Source of the DNA: Bacillota bacterium
GTDB lineage: Bacteria; Bacillota_E; Sulfobacillia; Sulfobacillales; Sulfobacillaceae
Assembly: GCA_021820645.1 (NCBI GenBank)
Contig: JAKADJ010000137.1
Span: 1 to 6,397, forward strand
Direction: 5' to 3'
Length of the DNA stretch: 6,397 bases
Part shown: positions 1 to 5,081 of the stretch, in pieces
How the letters are laid out: each line of letters opens with the position of its first letter
Position numbering within the stretch: position 1 is the stretch's first letter
The notes under the pieces: model-generated
What the model was told of the DNA's origin: nothing
The model's database searches: none
What the model saw: only the letters and a program-made list of their open reading frames with translations
Translations under genes and position numbers: made by a program

Positions 1-1
1 C

Positions 2-259
2 GACCAGGTGGCCTATGGGGCCCTGGCGCCCGGCATGATGGCTAAGTTCTTGGTCGACCGACACCAGAAGATCCCATTGAACCAAGAAATCCTCATCCAG
101 ACACCAGAAAATGGTGGGAGTCTTGCTTTGGATGGAGAACGCACCCTCGTCTTAAGCCCATGCGAAACCGTGACCTTGGTGGCGCGACGCGATGGACCTC
201 GTTACCTGTTTCCACAACGAATTTTGAACAGGGGAACTCTCACACGCACCCTTTCTTAG
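2..259 (+). CDS. C-terminal fragment of a probable NAD-kinase-fold (ATP-NAD kinase/AcoX-like) protein
   Basis: The reading frame is open from the window edge to a TAG at 257-259, so only the last 85 residues are visible and the true start lies outside. The fragment contains an APGMM stretch, then LALDGERTL followed by a short beta-rich segment (CETVTLVARRDGPRY). A conserved LDGE-type strand followed by a late hydrophobic strand is the kind of C-terminal beta-sandwich found in the NAD kinase superfamily, including AcoX-like ATP-NAD kinases. That resemblance is by eye and is weak, because the nucleotide-binding GGDGT motif would lie upstream of the window. If correct, the protein phosphorylates NAD or a related substrate in the cytoplasm. 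It reads toward the magnesium transporter unit but is separated from it by about 250 nt, a possible terminator and a promoter, so it is probably a different transcription unit. Confidence 0.45.
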   Translation, partial: DQVAYGALAPGMMAKFLVDRHQKIPLNQEILIQTPENGGSLALDGERTLVLSPCETVTLVARRDGPRYLFPQRILNRGTLTRTLS

Positions 260-437
260 AACGCCCCGGGGAATAACCTGGTCATTGCGCCTGTACGGGG
301 AAATGGTGTCGTTTGCATTCATGGCCCTTGGGCCGGCGTGGAATCCGGGCGGATACCTTCGAGAACGCGAGGAATGCTCCACGGTGCCGGTCTGTGGCCT
401 ATATTATCGTAAGAAAAACCGCAAAATACCGCTAAGA
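260..437. other. Intergenic stretch without a convincing gene
   Basis: Between the first gene and the candidate terminator there is no convincing coding region. A frame open from a TTG at 285 or an ATG at 303 to a TGA just before 468 has a poorly placed Shine-Dalgarno site and a protein with no recognisable character. A short inverted repeat (GGCC-CTTG-GGCC around 323-334) is present without a following T-run. I see no RNA gene or known riboswitch motif here. Confidence 0.4.
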
Positions 438-480
438 GGCCTCCCTGGACCCGAATTTATGAGCTGAGGCCAATTTTTAT
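438..480 (+). terminator. Candidate intrinsic terminator
   Basis: GGCCTC (438-443) pairs perfectly with GAGGCC (466-471) and is followed at once by AATTTTTATT. The stem is only six base pairs with a 22-nt loop, so it is modest. It sits upstream of the transporter promoter and could end transcription from the first gene. The T-rich part may equally act as an UP-like element for the promoter at 511. Confidence 0.4.
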
Positions 481-510
481 TCTCGAATTGCTTAGTATCT
501 CAGTTTTTCA

Positions 511-540
511 TTGACACACGTGCCGTCACGAGAATATAGT
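511..540 (+). promoter_or_regulatory. Sigma-A-type promoter of the magnesium transporter unit
   Basis: A perfect -35 hexamer TTGACA (511-516) and a -10 hexamer TATAGT (535-540, five of six matches to TATAAT) are separated by 18 nt. AT-rich sequence lies upstream (472-510). Transcription would begin near 546-548, about 10-15 nt before the first helix of the M-box aptamer, which is the expected position for a riboswitch leader. The leader to the transporter start codon would be about 375 nt. Confidence 0.8.
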
Positions 541-557
541 AACAGTACAAAGTTTAT

Positions 558-722
558 ACATCCTCGTTAGGCGAGGCGTCTACATCAACAAAGGCCGCTG
601 CCCCGCAACGTCGAAAGACGCCAACTGGGTAGACCAGAAGTTGCCGGATTAAGGCTTCTTCCAATGCGGCTGAATCCATGAGATTCCACGTGATGTAGTG
701 CTGAAGCTCCACCAGGGGGATA
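558..722 (+). promoter_or_regulatory. M-box (ykoK leader) magnesium riboswitch aptamer
   Basis: Conserved M-box blocks appear in the right order: CGTTAGGCGAGGC (565-577), TGCCCC (599-604), a GACGCCAA block (617-624) next to TGGGT, TTAAGG (649-654) and GTAGTGCTGAAGCTC near the 3' end (695-709). The helices close as expected: TCCTC 561-565 with GGGGA 716-720 (P1), CTACATC 580-586 with GATGTAG 692-698 (7 bp), GCCGC 594-598 with GCGGC 666-670, and CGTC 609-612 with GACG 617-620 capped by a GAAA tetraloop. M-box RNAs fold compactly when intracellular Mg2+ is plentiful (Mn2+ can also be bound) and lower expression of downstream metal transporters. Its place in front of an NRAMP-related gene fits that role. 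Helix assignment is by eye; the family call rests on the conserved blocks and is strong. Confidence 0.93.
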
Positions 723-775
723 CGCGCTTTTGGTAGCGCTCTTATCCTCTTGCCGTGGCAAGAGGAATTCTATTG
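714..775 (+). terminator. M-box expression platform: antiterminator versus terminator hairpin
   Basis: Two exclusive folds can be drawn. The antiterminator pairs 714-722 (AGGGGGATA) with 743-751 (TATCCTCTT), nine pairs including two G-U, and is capped by GCGCT 724-728 with AGCGC 735-739. The terminator pairs CCTCTTGCC 746-754 with GGCAAGAGG 757-765; the innermost pairs must open to make a loop. The antiterminator consumes both the 3' strand of P1 (716-720) and the 5' strand of the terminator. A Mg2+-folded aptamer would therefore release 743-751 and allow the terminator to form. The tract after the hairpin (AATTCTATTG) is poor in T, so termination may be leaky. A further possible helix joins 721-728 to 788-795, the start region of the leader ORF. 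Confidence 0.7.
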
Positions 776-794
776 CGAAAAGGGGGGAGCGCGT

Positions 795-866
795 ATGACA
801 CCGGACCCCGGAGACGATACAGAATGTTGTTTGATCCAGGTTATTACGTGCTGTCCTCGAGGCTAG
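795..866 (+). CDS. Probable 23-aa regulatory leader peptide between M-box and transporter
   Basis: An ATG at 795 is preceded by a strong Shine-Dalgarno run (GGGGGGAG, 782-789) with a 5-nt spacer. It opens a 23-codon frame ending at TAG 864-866. The peptide begins MTPDPGDDTE and ends LIQVITCCPRG, with a Cys-Cys pair between the two parts, so it has two Cys pairs and no membrane segment. The PDP motif followed by acidic residues resembles the start of enterobacterial MgtL (MEPDPTP...). In MgtL this kind of N-terminus destabilises translating ribosomes when Mg2+ is low. The last codons (CCT CGA GGC) lie on 855-863 and so overlap the helix strand 856-862, which controls the transporter's ribosome binding site. 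This is the arrangement expected of a translated attenuator. The four Cys codons leave open a cysteine- or metal-responsive alternative. Coding is inferred from the start signals and geometry; there is no family match. Confidence 0.6.
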   Translation: MTPDPGDDTECCLIQVITCCPRG

Positions 867-911
867 TTAGGGGCCCTGTGCCTTACTCTCCTCGAGACCG
901 CTGAGGGGAGG
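856..911 (+). promoter_or_regulatory. Shine-Dalgarno switch of the transporter (anti-SD and anti-anti-SD)
   Basis: The transporter's Shine-Dalgarno site (GAGGGGAGG, 903-911, 10 nt before the ATG) can be buried by CTCTCCTC at 886-893. This pairs with 903-910 over eight positions, one of them G-U, with a 9-nt loop. The same anti-SD strand overlaps CCTCGAG 890-896, which pairs perfectly with CTCGAGG 856-862. The two helices cannot coexist. When 856-862 is free the ribosome binding site is exposed; when 856-862 is occupied, for example by a ribosome finishing the leader ORF at 866, the anti-SD is released and translation is expected to fall. Pairings are seen directly; the regulatory direction is inferred. 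Confidence 0.65.
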
Positions 912-921
912 AACCTACATC

Positions 922-2262
922 ATGAAGAAAGACATGTCCGCTGCGGCTCGAGACTGGAATGACGTCGAAATTCGTGCCGCGGATCAGGCACGGATTACGA
1001 AATTGCGCCAGTCTTCGGGTTGGACCAAAAAACTGTTATTACTCGTCGCCTTAATGGGCCCTGGGATTTTGGTCATGATTGCCGACAATGATGCCGGCGG
1101 TGTGATTACGTACGCCCAAACCGGAGCGGCGTACGGTATTGGATTTTTTATTCCCGCCGTGATATTGGGAGGCTTCATTGCCTTTGCGGTCCAAGAGATG
1201 ACGGTGCGTCTCGGGGCGGTGACTCACCGCGGCCATGCCGAGATGATTTGGGGACGGTACGGATCAGTGTGGGGTTGGTTTTCATTAATTGACCTGGTTG
1301 TGGCTAACGTGCTGACCTTAATTACCGAATTTATTGGCATTACCGTGGGCATGTCGGTGTTTGGGGTCCCTCCCGTTTTCAGCGCACTGGGGGGCATCCT
1401 CATCGACGTGCTCATATTGCTGGTATTGCGTTACCGGTCTTGGGAACGGGTTTCGATGTGGATAGCCGCCGGAAACTTAGTGTTTGTGCCCTTAGTTCTC
1501 ATGGCTCATCCACACTGGTCTTTGGTGGTGGACGCGTTCCGCTATTGGACGATTCCGGGAGGGTTTGGTCCTGCCTTTCTTTTTGTGGTGCTAGCCAATT
1601 TTGGTACGACGATCGCACCGTGGATGCTGTTTTTTCAACAGTCCTCGGTGGTGGATAAAGGGATGACTGTTAAAGACGTGCGTCATGGGCAAATCGATAC
1701 CGCATTGGGTGCGCTGGCGATGGTAGCCGTTGCCGTTGCGCTACTGGTTCTCACGGGAACTTTGGTATTTGGACACTCCGGTGCCTCGGGCTTTAACATC
1801 GAGCAGATTATTGCCTTGGTAGGGCGACGCTTAGGACCCACCGGACAAGATTTGATGGCTCTCGGCCTAGTCGAGGCCGGTACCATTGCAACGATTGCGC
1901 TGACCGCAAGTACTTCGTGGGCTATGGGGGAGGCCTTTCACTGGCCTAAAAGCATCAACTTACCGTGGTATGTCGGCTGGAGGTTCTATGTTCCCGGACT
2001 GGTCAGCGCGATGATGGCGGCAGCTGTGGTGCTTATTCCCAATGCCCCATTGGGATTCTTGAACCTTACGGTTCAAGTCATTGCGTCAATTTTTATGCCG
2101 GCTGCCCTCATGTTTTTGCTTCTTTTATTAAATGACCGCGATATCATGGGTGCTCATGTGAATCGCCCCTGGCAAAACCTTACGGCCTATAGTATTGTTG
2201 GACTCCTGGTGATATTGAACGGCCTTTACGGGCTGTCCGTCGTGTTTCCCAAGTTGTTGTGA
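922..2262 (+). CDS. NRAMP-related magnesium transporter (NRMT/NMT branch of SLC11)
   Basis: This 446-aa polytopic membrane protein would import divalent metal, most likely Mg2+, across the cytoplasmic membrane. The family is shown by the GPGIL start of the first helix (about residues 46-50), the QEMTVRLG block (91-98) and the order of about 11 hydrophobic helices. The metal site is not that of a classical Mn/Fe NRAMP. In helix 1 the DPGN motif is replaced by D57-A-G-G60, and in helix 6 the MPH motif is replaced by A232-P-W234. Loss of the Asn and of the Met sulfur ligand matches the distant NRMT clade, whose characterised member moves Mg2+ and Mn2+ without proton coupling through an enlarged site; a clostridial member (NMT) is known to transport Mg2+. 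The ATG at 922 has a strong Shine-Dalgarno site at 903-911. The M-box in front supports a Mg2+ role. Mn2+ as an additional substrate cannot be excluded. Confidence 0.9.
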   Translation: MKKDMSAAARDWNDVEIRAADQARITKLRQSSGWTKKLLLLVALMGPGILVMIADNDAGGVITYAQTGAAYGIGFFIPAVILGGFIAFAVQEMTVRLGAVTHRGHAEMIWGRYGSVWGWFSLIDLVVANVLTLITEFIGITVGMSVFGVPPVFSALGGILIDVLILLVLRYRSWERVSMWIAAGNLVFVPLVLMAHPHWSLVVDAFRYWTIPGGFGPAFLFVVLANFGTTIAPWMLFFQQSSVVDKGMTVKDVRHGQIDTALGALAMVAVAVALLVLTGTLVFGHSGASGFNIEQIIALVGRRLGPTGQDLMALGLVEAGTIATIALTASTSWAMGEAFHWPKSINLPWYVGWRFYVPGLVSAMMAAAVVLIPNAPLGFLNLTVQVIASIFMPAALMFLLLLLNDRDIMGAHVNRPWQNLTAYSIVGLLVILNGLYGLSVVFPKLL

Positions 2263-2276
2263 GAGGAGGTCGGGAG

Positions 2277-2444
2277 ATGAAGACGAACCACGCCGATCTT
2301 AAGGTGATTCCCCCGGAGACGTTGCCGGAGCTAGTTAAAATTGTTCCTAAGGGTTCTGTGCGCCTGGCGTTTTGGGGACTTAGGGTTTACATTGTGATGA
2401 TGATTGGTTTGATGATTGTGGGATTTATGCGAGGGATCCATTAA
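2277..2444 (+). CDS. Small single-span membrane protein paired with the transporter
   Basis: A 55-aa protein starts at ATG 2277, 14 nt after the transporter's TGA. A strong Shine-Dalgarno site (GAGGAGG, 2263-2269) lies 7 nt before it. A longer form starting at GTG 2259 would overlap the transporter stop and lacks its own site, so I prefer the ATG. Residues 1-27 are soluble and mixed in charge, with a PPETLPELV segment. Residues 28-50 form one hydrophobic helix (LAFWGLRVYIVMMIGLMIVG) flanked by Arg, ending FMRGIH. I do not recognise a family. Tight linkage suggests co-translation and a possible accessory or stabilising role for the transporter, by analogy with small membrane proteins such as MgtS, which stabilises MgtA. 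That role is inference only. Confidence 0.75.
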   Translation: MKTNHADLKVIPPETLPELVKIVPKGSVRLAFWGLRVYIVMMIGLMIVGFMRGIH

Positions 2445-2459
2445 CCGGTGTCGAGCTAA

Positions 2460-2493
2460 GTCGAGGCTACTGCTCTTAGAGTGCAGCCTCGAC
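2460..2493. terminator. Strong hairpin between convergent genes, probable transcript end
   Basis: GTCGAGGCT (2460-2468) pairs perfectly with AGCCTCGAC (2485-2493). Further partial pairing in the middle includes CTC 2473-2475 with GAG 2479-2481. It lies 15 nt after the small membrane protein's stop and 29 nt beyond the deacetylase's stop, so it could serve both strands. No T-run follows on either strand, so it may work as a 3'-end stabiliser or a factor-assisted terminator instead of a classical intrinsic one. Confidence 0.5.
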
Positions 2494-2522
2494 TAGATCT
2501 CCATCCCCAACCAGGTGTTGGA

Positions 2523-3236
2523 TCAAATCCGAGACTTGGATTGGGATTTTTCGTCATGGAGCAACTGTGTGACGGTGACAAACCGATATCCCTCTTTCTT
2601 TAATGCAGGAACGAGCATCTGCACGGCTTGTACCGTGGCCTGGGACCCATTGGGACCATCGTGAAAAATGACGATGGCGCCGGGACTGGCCTCCTTCTCA
2701 ACTTTCTCTGCCATGGCGTCGGCTGTGCTGCGATGACGCCAGTCCCGGGTATCGATGGTCCAGCCGATAACCTGATAACCCAAGTGGCCGAGCACCGTGA
2801 GCGCGGTGGCATCGGAAGCGCCGCCGGGCATGCGATACAGGGTGGGTTTAGGGGCCCCTAGGCTTTCCAAAATTTGGGCATTGGCTTCGACTTCCTGCTT
2901 GACCACGGCGGCCGATTGATTTTTTAAGATACGATGCTCGGCGCCGTGACTCCCGATTTCCATCTTGTCCTGCACTTCCTGGTGAACCAGTAGTGGTTGC
3001 CTTGTGGCATGGGACCCAATTAAAAAGAAGGTGGCCTTGACCTGGTTTTGATTTAAGACCGCAAGGACTTTGGGCGTCCATTTGGGGCTCGGACCATCGT
3101 CAAAGGTGAGCGCCATAACTTTTTGGTTGGTCACGGCCTGGCGAATGATGGGAGCTGGCTTGCTTTGCGTGGTGTGACCGGACCAGGGAAACATCAAGAG
3201 CAAAAACGTCAATATTTTATGGAGCAACGGAATCAT
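2523..3236 (-). CDS. Secreted polysaccharide deacetylase (CE4, NodB-homology domain)
   Basis: The 237-aa protein is predicted to remove acetyl groups from an N-acetylated cell-wall or extracellular polysaccharide, using a metal-dependent CE4 active site outside the membrane. With the ATG at 3236 the N-terminus is a signal-peptide-like stretch (Lys7, then about 12 hydrophobic residues, then PWSG). All five CE4 motifs are visible: TFDDG (44-48, catalytic base and metal Asp), SHGAEH (His97 and His101 metal ligands), RMPGG (135-139), DTRDW (162-166) and FHDG (191-194, His192). The length is usual for a single-domain enzyme. The start is uncertain. ATG 3236 has AGAGG with no spacer, TTG 3227 is better spaced from that AGAGG, and ATG 3269 or TTG 3275 would add residues with two Cys before the signal. 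It stands alone, convergent to the transporter unit and divergent from the next gene. Substrate (peptidoglycan, chitin-like or biofilm polymer) cannot be told from sequence. Confidence 0.9.
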   Translation of the reverse strand: MIPLLHKILTFLLLMFPWSGHTTQSKPAPIIRQAVTNQKVMALTFDDGPSPKWTPKVLAVLNQNQVKATFFLIGSHATRQPLLVHQEVQDKMEIGSHGAEHRILKNQSAAVVKQEVEANAQILESLGAPKPTLYRMPGGASDATALTVLGHLGYQVIGWTIDTRDWRHRSTADAMAEKVEKEASPGAIVIFHDGPNGSQATVQAVQMLVPALKKEGYRFVTVTQLLHDEKSQSKSRI

Positions 3237-3365
3237 CCTCTCGCATGGGCTTACACAGTACCCTAGCATGGACAAAGATCGGTCTGGCTATGTACAACCT
3301 GGCATGAAATTCCGGCTGTCTGCTTATGTATGGATGAGCGGATAAATCGGGGGAGGGATTTTGCG

Positions 3366-3872
3366 ATGGGGGGACCGAGTATCGGGCGCGATCTCGCCGA
3401 AGCCATTGGGCGATTAGGAGGGCTCCGACGTCAAATGAAGGCATTAGAAACCGAAGAGAGCGTCTTACGTCAACAGGTGATGAATGCCATTAGGGAGTGG
3501 CCCCAAGAGTGGTTTCCGGTGCGGGTATCGGGTTATGAGCTTAAACGCCAGCAGCGTGTCGGTAAAGTGGATGGGGAGGAGGCCATCAGGATATTGTCCG
3601 ATAAGGGGCTCTTGGAACAGGTGAAAACCCGGCCCGAGCTCTTCAATATCGATAGCTTAATGGAGTTAAGGGTCGACCTCGCCCGCAAGCCCATGCCGAG
3701 CACCACCCGCCAGGATTTAACGGATAAGTTTGAAGAGGCGATTGGGTGGCAACCCGTTATTACGGCACAAGATCTCGAAGAATTTCGTGACCACGGTCAC
3801 TTGAAGGAGGAGGAGTGGCTTCAATGCTTTCGGGATTTGAAACCGGTCATCGAGGTGCTCTTGGTACGATAA
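3366..3872 (+). CDS. Hypothetical 168-aa protein with coiled-coil-like N-terminus
   Basis: The start is placed at ATG 3366 because GGGGGAGGG (3349-3357) lies 8 nt before it. An in-frame ATG at 3330 would add 12 residues but has no such site. Residues about 6-45 form an amphipathic, Leu- and charge-rich helix (LAEAIGRLGGLRRQMKALE, then EESVLRQQVMNAI), likely a coiled coil. It is followed by a VRVSGYELKRQQRVGKVD segment that looks like a short beta hairpin, and then by a charged helical region rich in Asp/Glu. There is no signal peptide or membrane span. The layout (helix, then a GYELKR strand, then VDGEEA) recalls small phage Gam/Gp157-type proteins, but the match is only in style. I do not assign a function. 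Its last 26 nt overlap the convergent GH1 gene. Confidence 0.75.
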   Translation: MGGPSIGRDLAEAIGRLGGLRRQMKALETEESVLRQQVMNAIREWPQEWFPVRVSGYELKRQQRVGKVDGEEAIRILSDKGLLEQVKTRPELFNIDSLMELRVDLARKPMPSTTRQDLTDKFEEAIGWQPVITAQDLEEFRDHGHLKEEEWLQCFRDLKPVIEVLLVR

Positions 3873-5073
3873 TGGGCGCGGTATGATTTTGGTTTGCCGC
3901 GATAATGTCGCGATACAGAAATGCGGTCGGGCGCGGCGTGCGCTGTAGGCTCTCGTAGTCCACAGCGATTAGGCCGAATCGGGGCCGGTAGCCCTCGGCC
4001 CACTCAAAATTATCTAAGGCCGCCCAATGGAGATAGCCTCGGATCTCGGCGCCATCGGATTGGGCCCGGGCGACGGCGTCGAGGTGGTCTAAGAGAAACT
4101 TTTGACGTATTCTGTCGTCAAGTGTGGCGATACCATTCTCGGTAATGAGAATCGGCTTTTGGTAGCGACTGGCATGCATCAAGAGTCGATAAAGCCCTTC
4201 AGGATAGATTTCCCAACCCATGTCCGTCACCGGCGCTCCGGGTTTGACCGACAGGGGGTGGAGTCCCCGGGACGTTTTGATCCACTGCCGGGTGTAATAG
4301 TTGAGACCAAAAAAGTCTTGGTAGGTAGCGACACGGTCGATGAAGCGCCAGTTAAAGGCGGTGTCCACGAGCTGAGATAGAATCCGATCGCTCCATGAAT
4401 GGGCGTTGTAGGGCTCAAACCAGGCGAGGTGGTGGGCCAGACCCACCATGGTTTTGGGGGCGATTTCTTTAATCCTTTGGTAGCTATATCGATGGATATC
4501 TTCTAAACGTCGCGCTACGCTTCGGGCTTTTAGAAGGTTTCGGGCACCCGGTGGCCACACGCCTTGGCCGTAACTCATGACGGCATACACCATGGGTTCA
4601 TTGATGGTTATCCAGAGAGTCACCAGGTCGCGCAGTTCGGACACCACGTGGGATACGTACTGTAAGAATCGGATTTTGGCGTCTCGGGCAAAAAATCCCC
4701 CCTGGTCCGCGAACCAAGTGGGGAGAGTGAAGTGATGAAGCGTCACCAAGGGCTCCATCCCCGATGCTTTGATGCTGCCAAGGATATGACGATATTGGGC
4801 CATAGCCGTCGCGGAAAATTGTCCGGGAGCGGGTTCAATGCGACTCCACTCTAATGACAGTCGGTAGGCATTCCACCCTAGCTCGCGAAATAATCTTAGA
4901 TCCGGATCGGGGTTACGGAAATGATCCGTAGACCGCCCCGACTGGCTGTGGTCCTGAATGTGTCCGGCTTTTTCCCACCGGGTCCAGTCATTGTCCGTGA
5001 ATCCTTCAATCTGGTGGCTCGAGGTCGCGGCACCCCAAAGAAATGGGGGCAGTTGCAGTGGCCAAATCCCCAT
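3847..5073 (-). CDS. GH1 family beta-glycosidase (beta-glucosidase-like)
   Basis: The 408-aa cytoplasmic TIM-barrel enzyme would hydrolyse beta-linked glucosides or galactosides from the non-reducing end with retention of configuration. Signatures in order are FLWGAATSSHQIEG (11-24, sugar-binding Gln22), HH at 113-114, TINEP (156-160, acid/base Glu159), FGLNYY (255-260), ITENG (310-314, nucleophile Glu312) and LHWAALDNFEWAEGY (348-362, aglycone and sugar contacts including Glu357 and Trp358). It ends with the usual RFGL..VD block and a short tail. It is somewhat shorter than the typical 440-470 aa, though all catalytic motifs are present. No signal peptide is seen. ATG 5073 is 8 nt after the lipid kinase stop. 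Its only upstream purine run (GGGGGC) lies inside that gene and is poorly spaced, so translational coupling is likely. The natural substrate cannot be named from sequence. Confidence 0.95.
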   Translation of the reverse strand: MGIWPLQLPPFLWGAATSSHQIEGFTDNDWTRWEKAGHIQDHSQSGRSTDHFRNPDPDLRLFRELGWNAYRLSLEWSRIEPAPGQFSATAMAQYRHILGSIKASGMEPLVTLHHFTLPTWFADQGGFFARDAKIRFLQYVSHVVSELRDLVTLWITINEPMVYAVMSYGQGVWPPGARNLLKARSVARRLEDIHRYSYQRIKEIAPKTMVGLAHHLAWFEPYNAHSWSDRILSQLVDTAFNWRFIDRVATYQDFFGLNYYTRQWIKTSRGLHPLSVKPGAPVTDMGWEIYPEGLYRLLMHASRYQKPILITENGIATLDDRIRQKFLLDHLDAVARAQSDGAEIRGYLHWAALDNFEWAEGYRPRFGLIAVDYESLQRTPRPTAFLYRDIIAANQNHTAPIIVPRAPR

Positions 5074-5081
5074 CGGATTCT

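Noticed and set aside
285..467. 60-codon frame on the + strand between the first gene and the promoter
   Set aside because: It starts with TTG, its internal ATG at 303 has a Shine-Dalgarno-like run only 2 nt away, and the product shows no recognisable domain, membrane span or biased composition.
541..722. Manganese (yybP-ykoY) or cobalamin riboswitch as explanation of the leader
   Set aside because: The ordered M-box blocks and closing helices fit the magnesium M-box family; the GCTGCCCCGCAACG stretch alone could suggest cobalamin-type sequence, but the cobalamin-box core is missing.
922..2262. Reading the transporter as a classical manganese transporter MntH
   Set aside because: The DPGN and MPH metal-site motifs are absent and an M-box, not a manganese (yybP-ykoY) riboswitch, precedes the gene.
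2259..2276. Longer start (GTG 2259) for the small membrane protein
   Set aside because: It would overlap the transporter stop and put the good ribosome binding site inside the gene; ATG 2277 is correctly spaced from that site.
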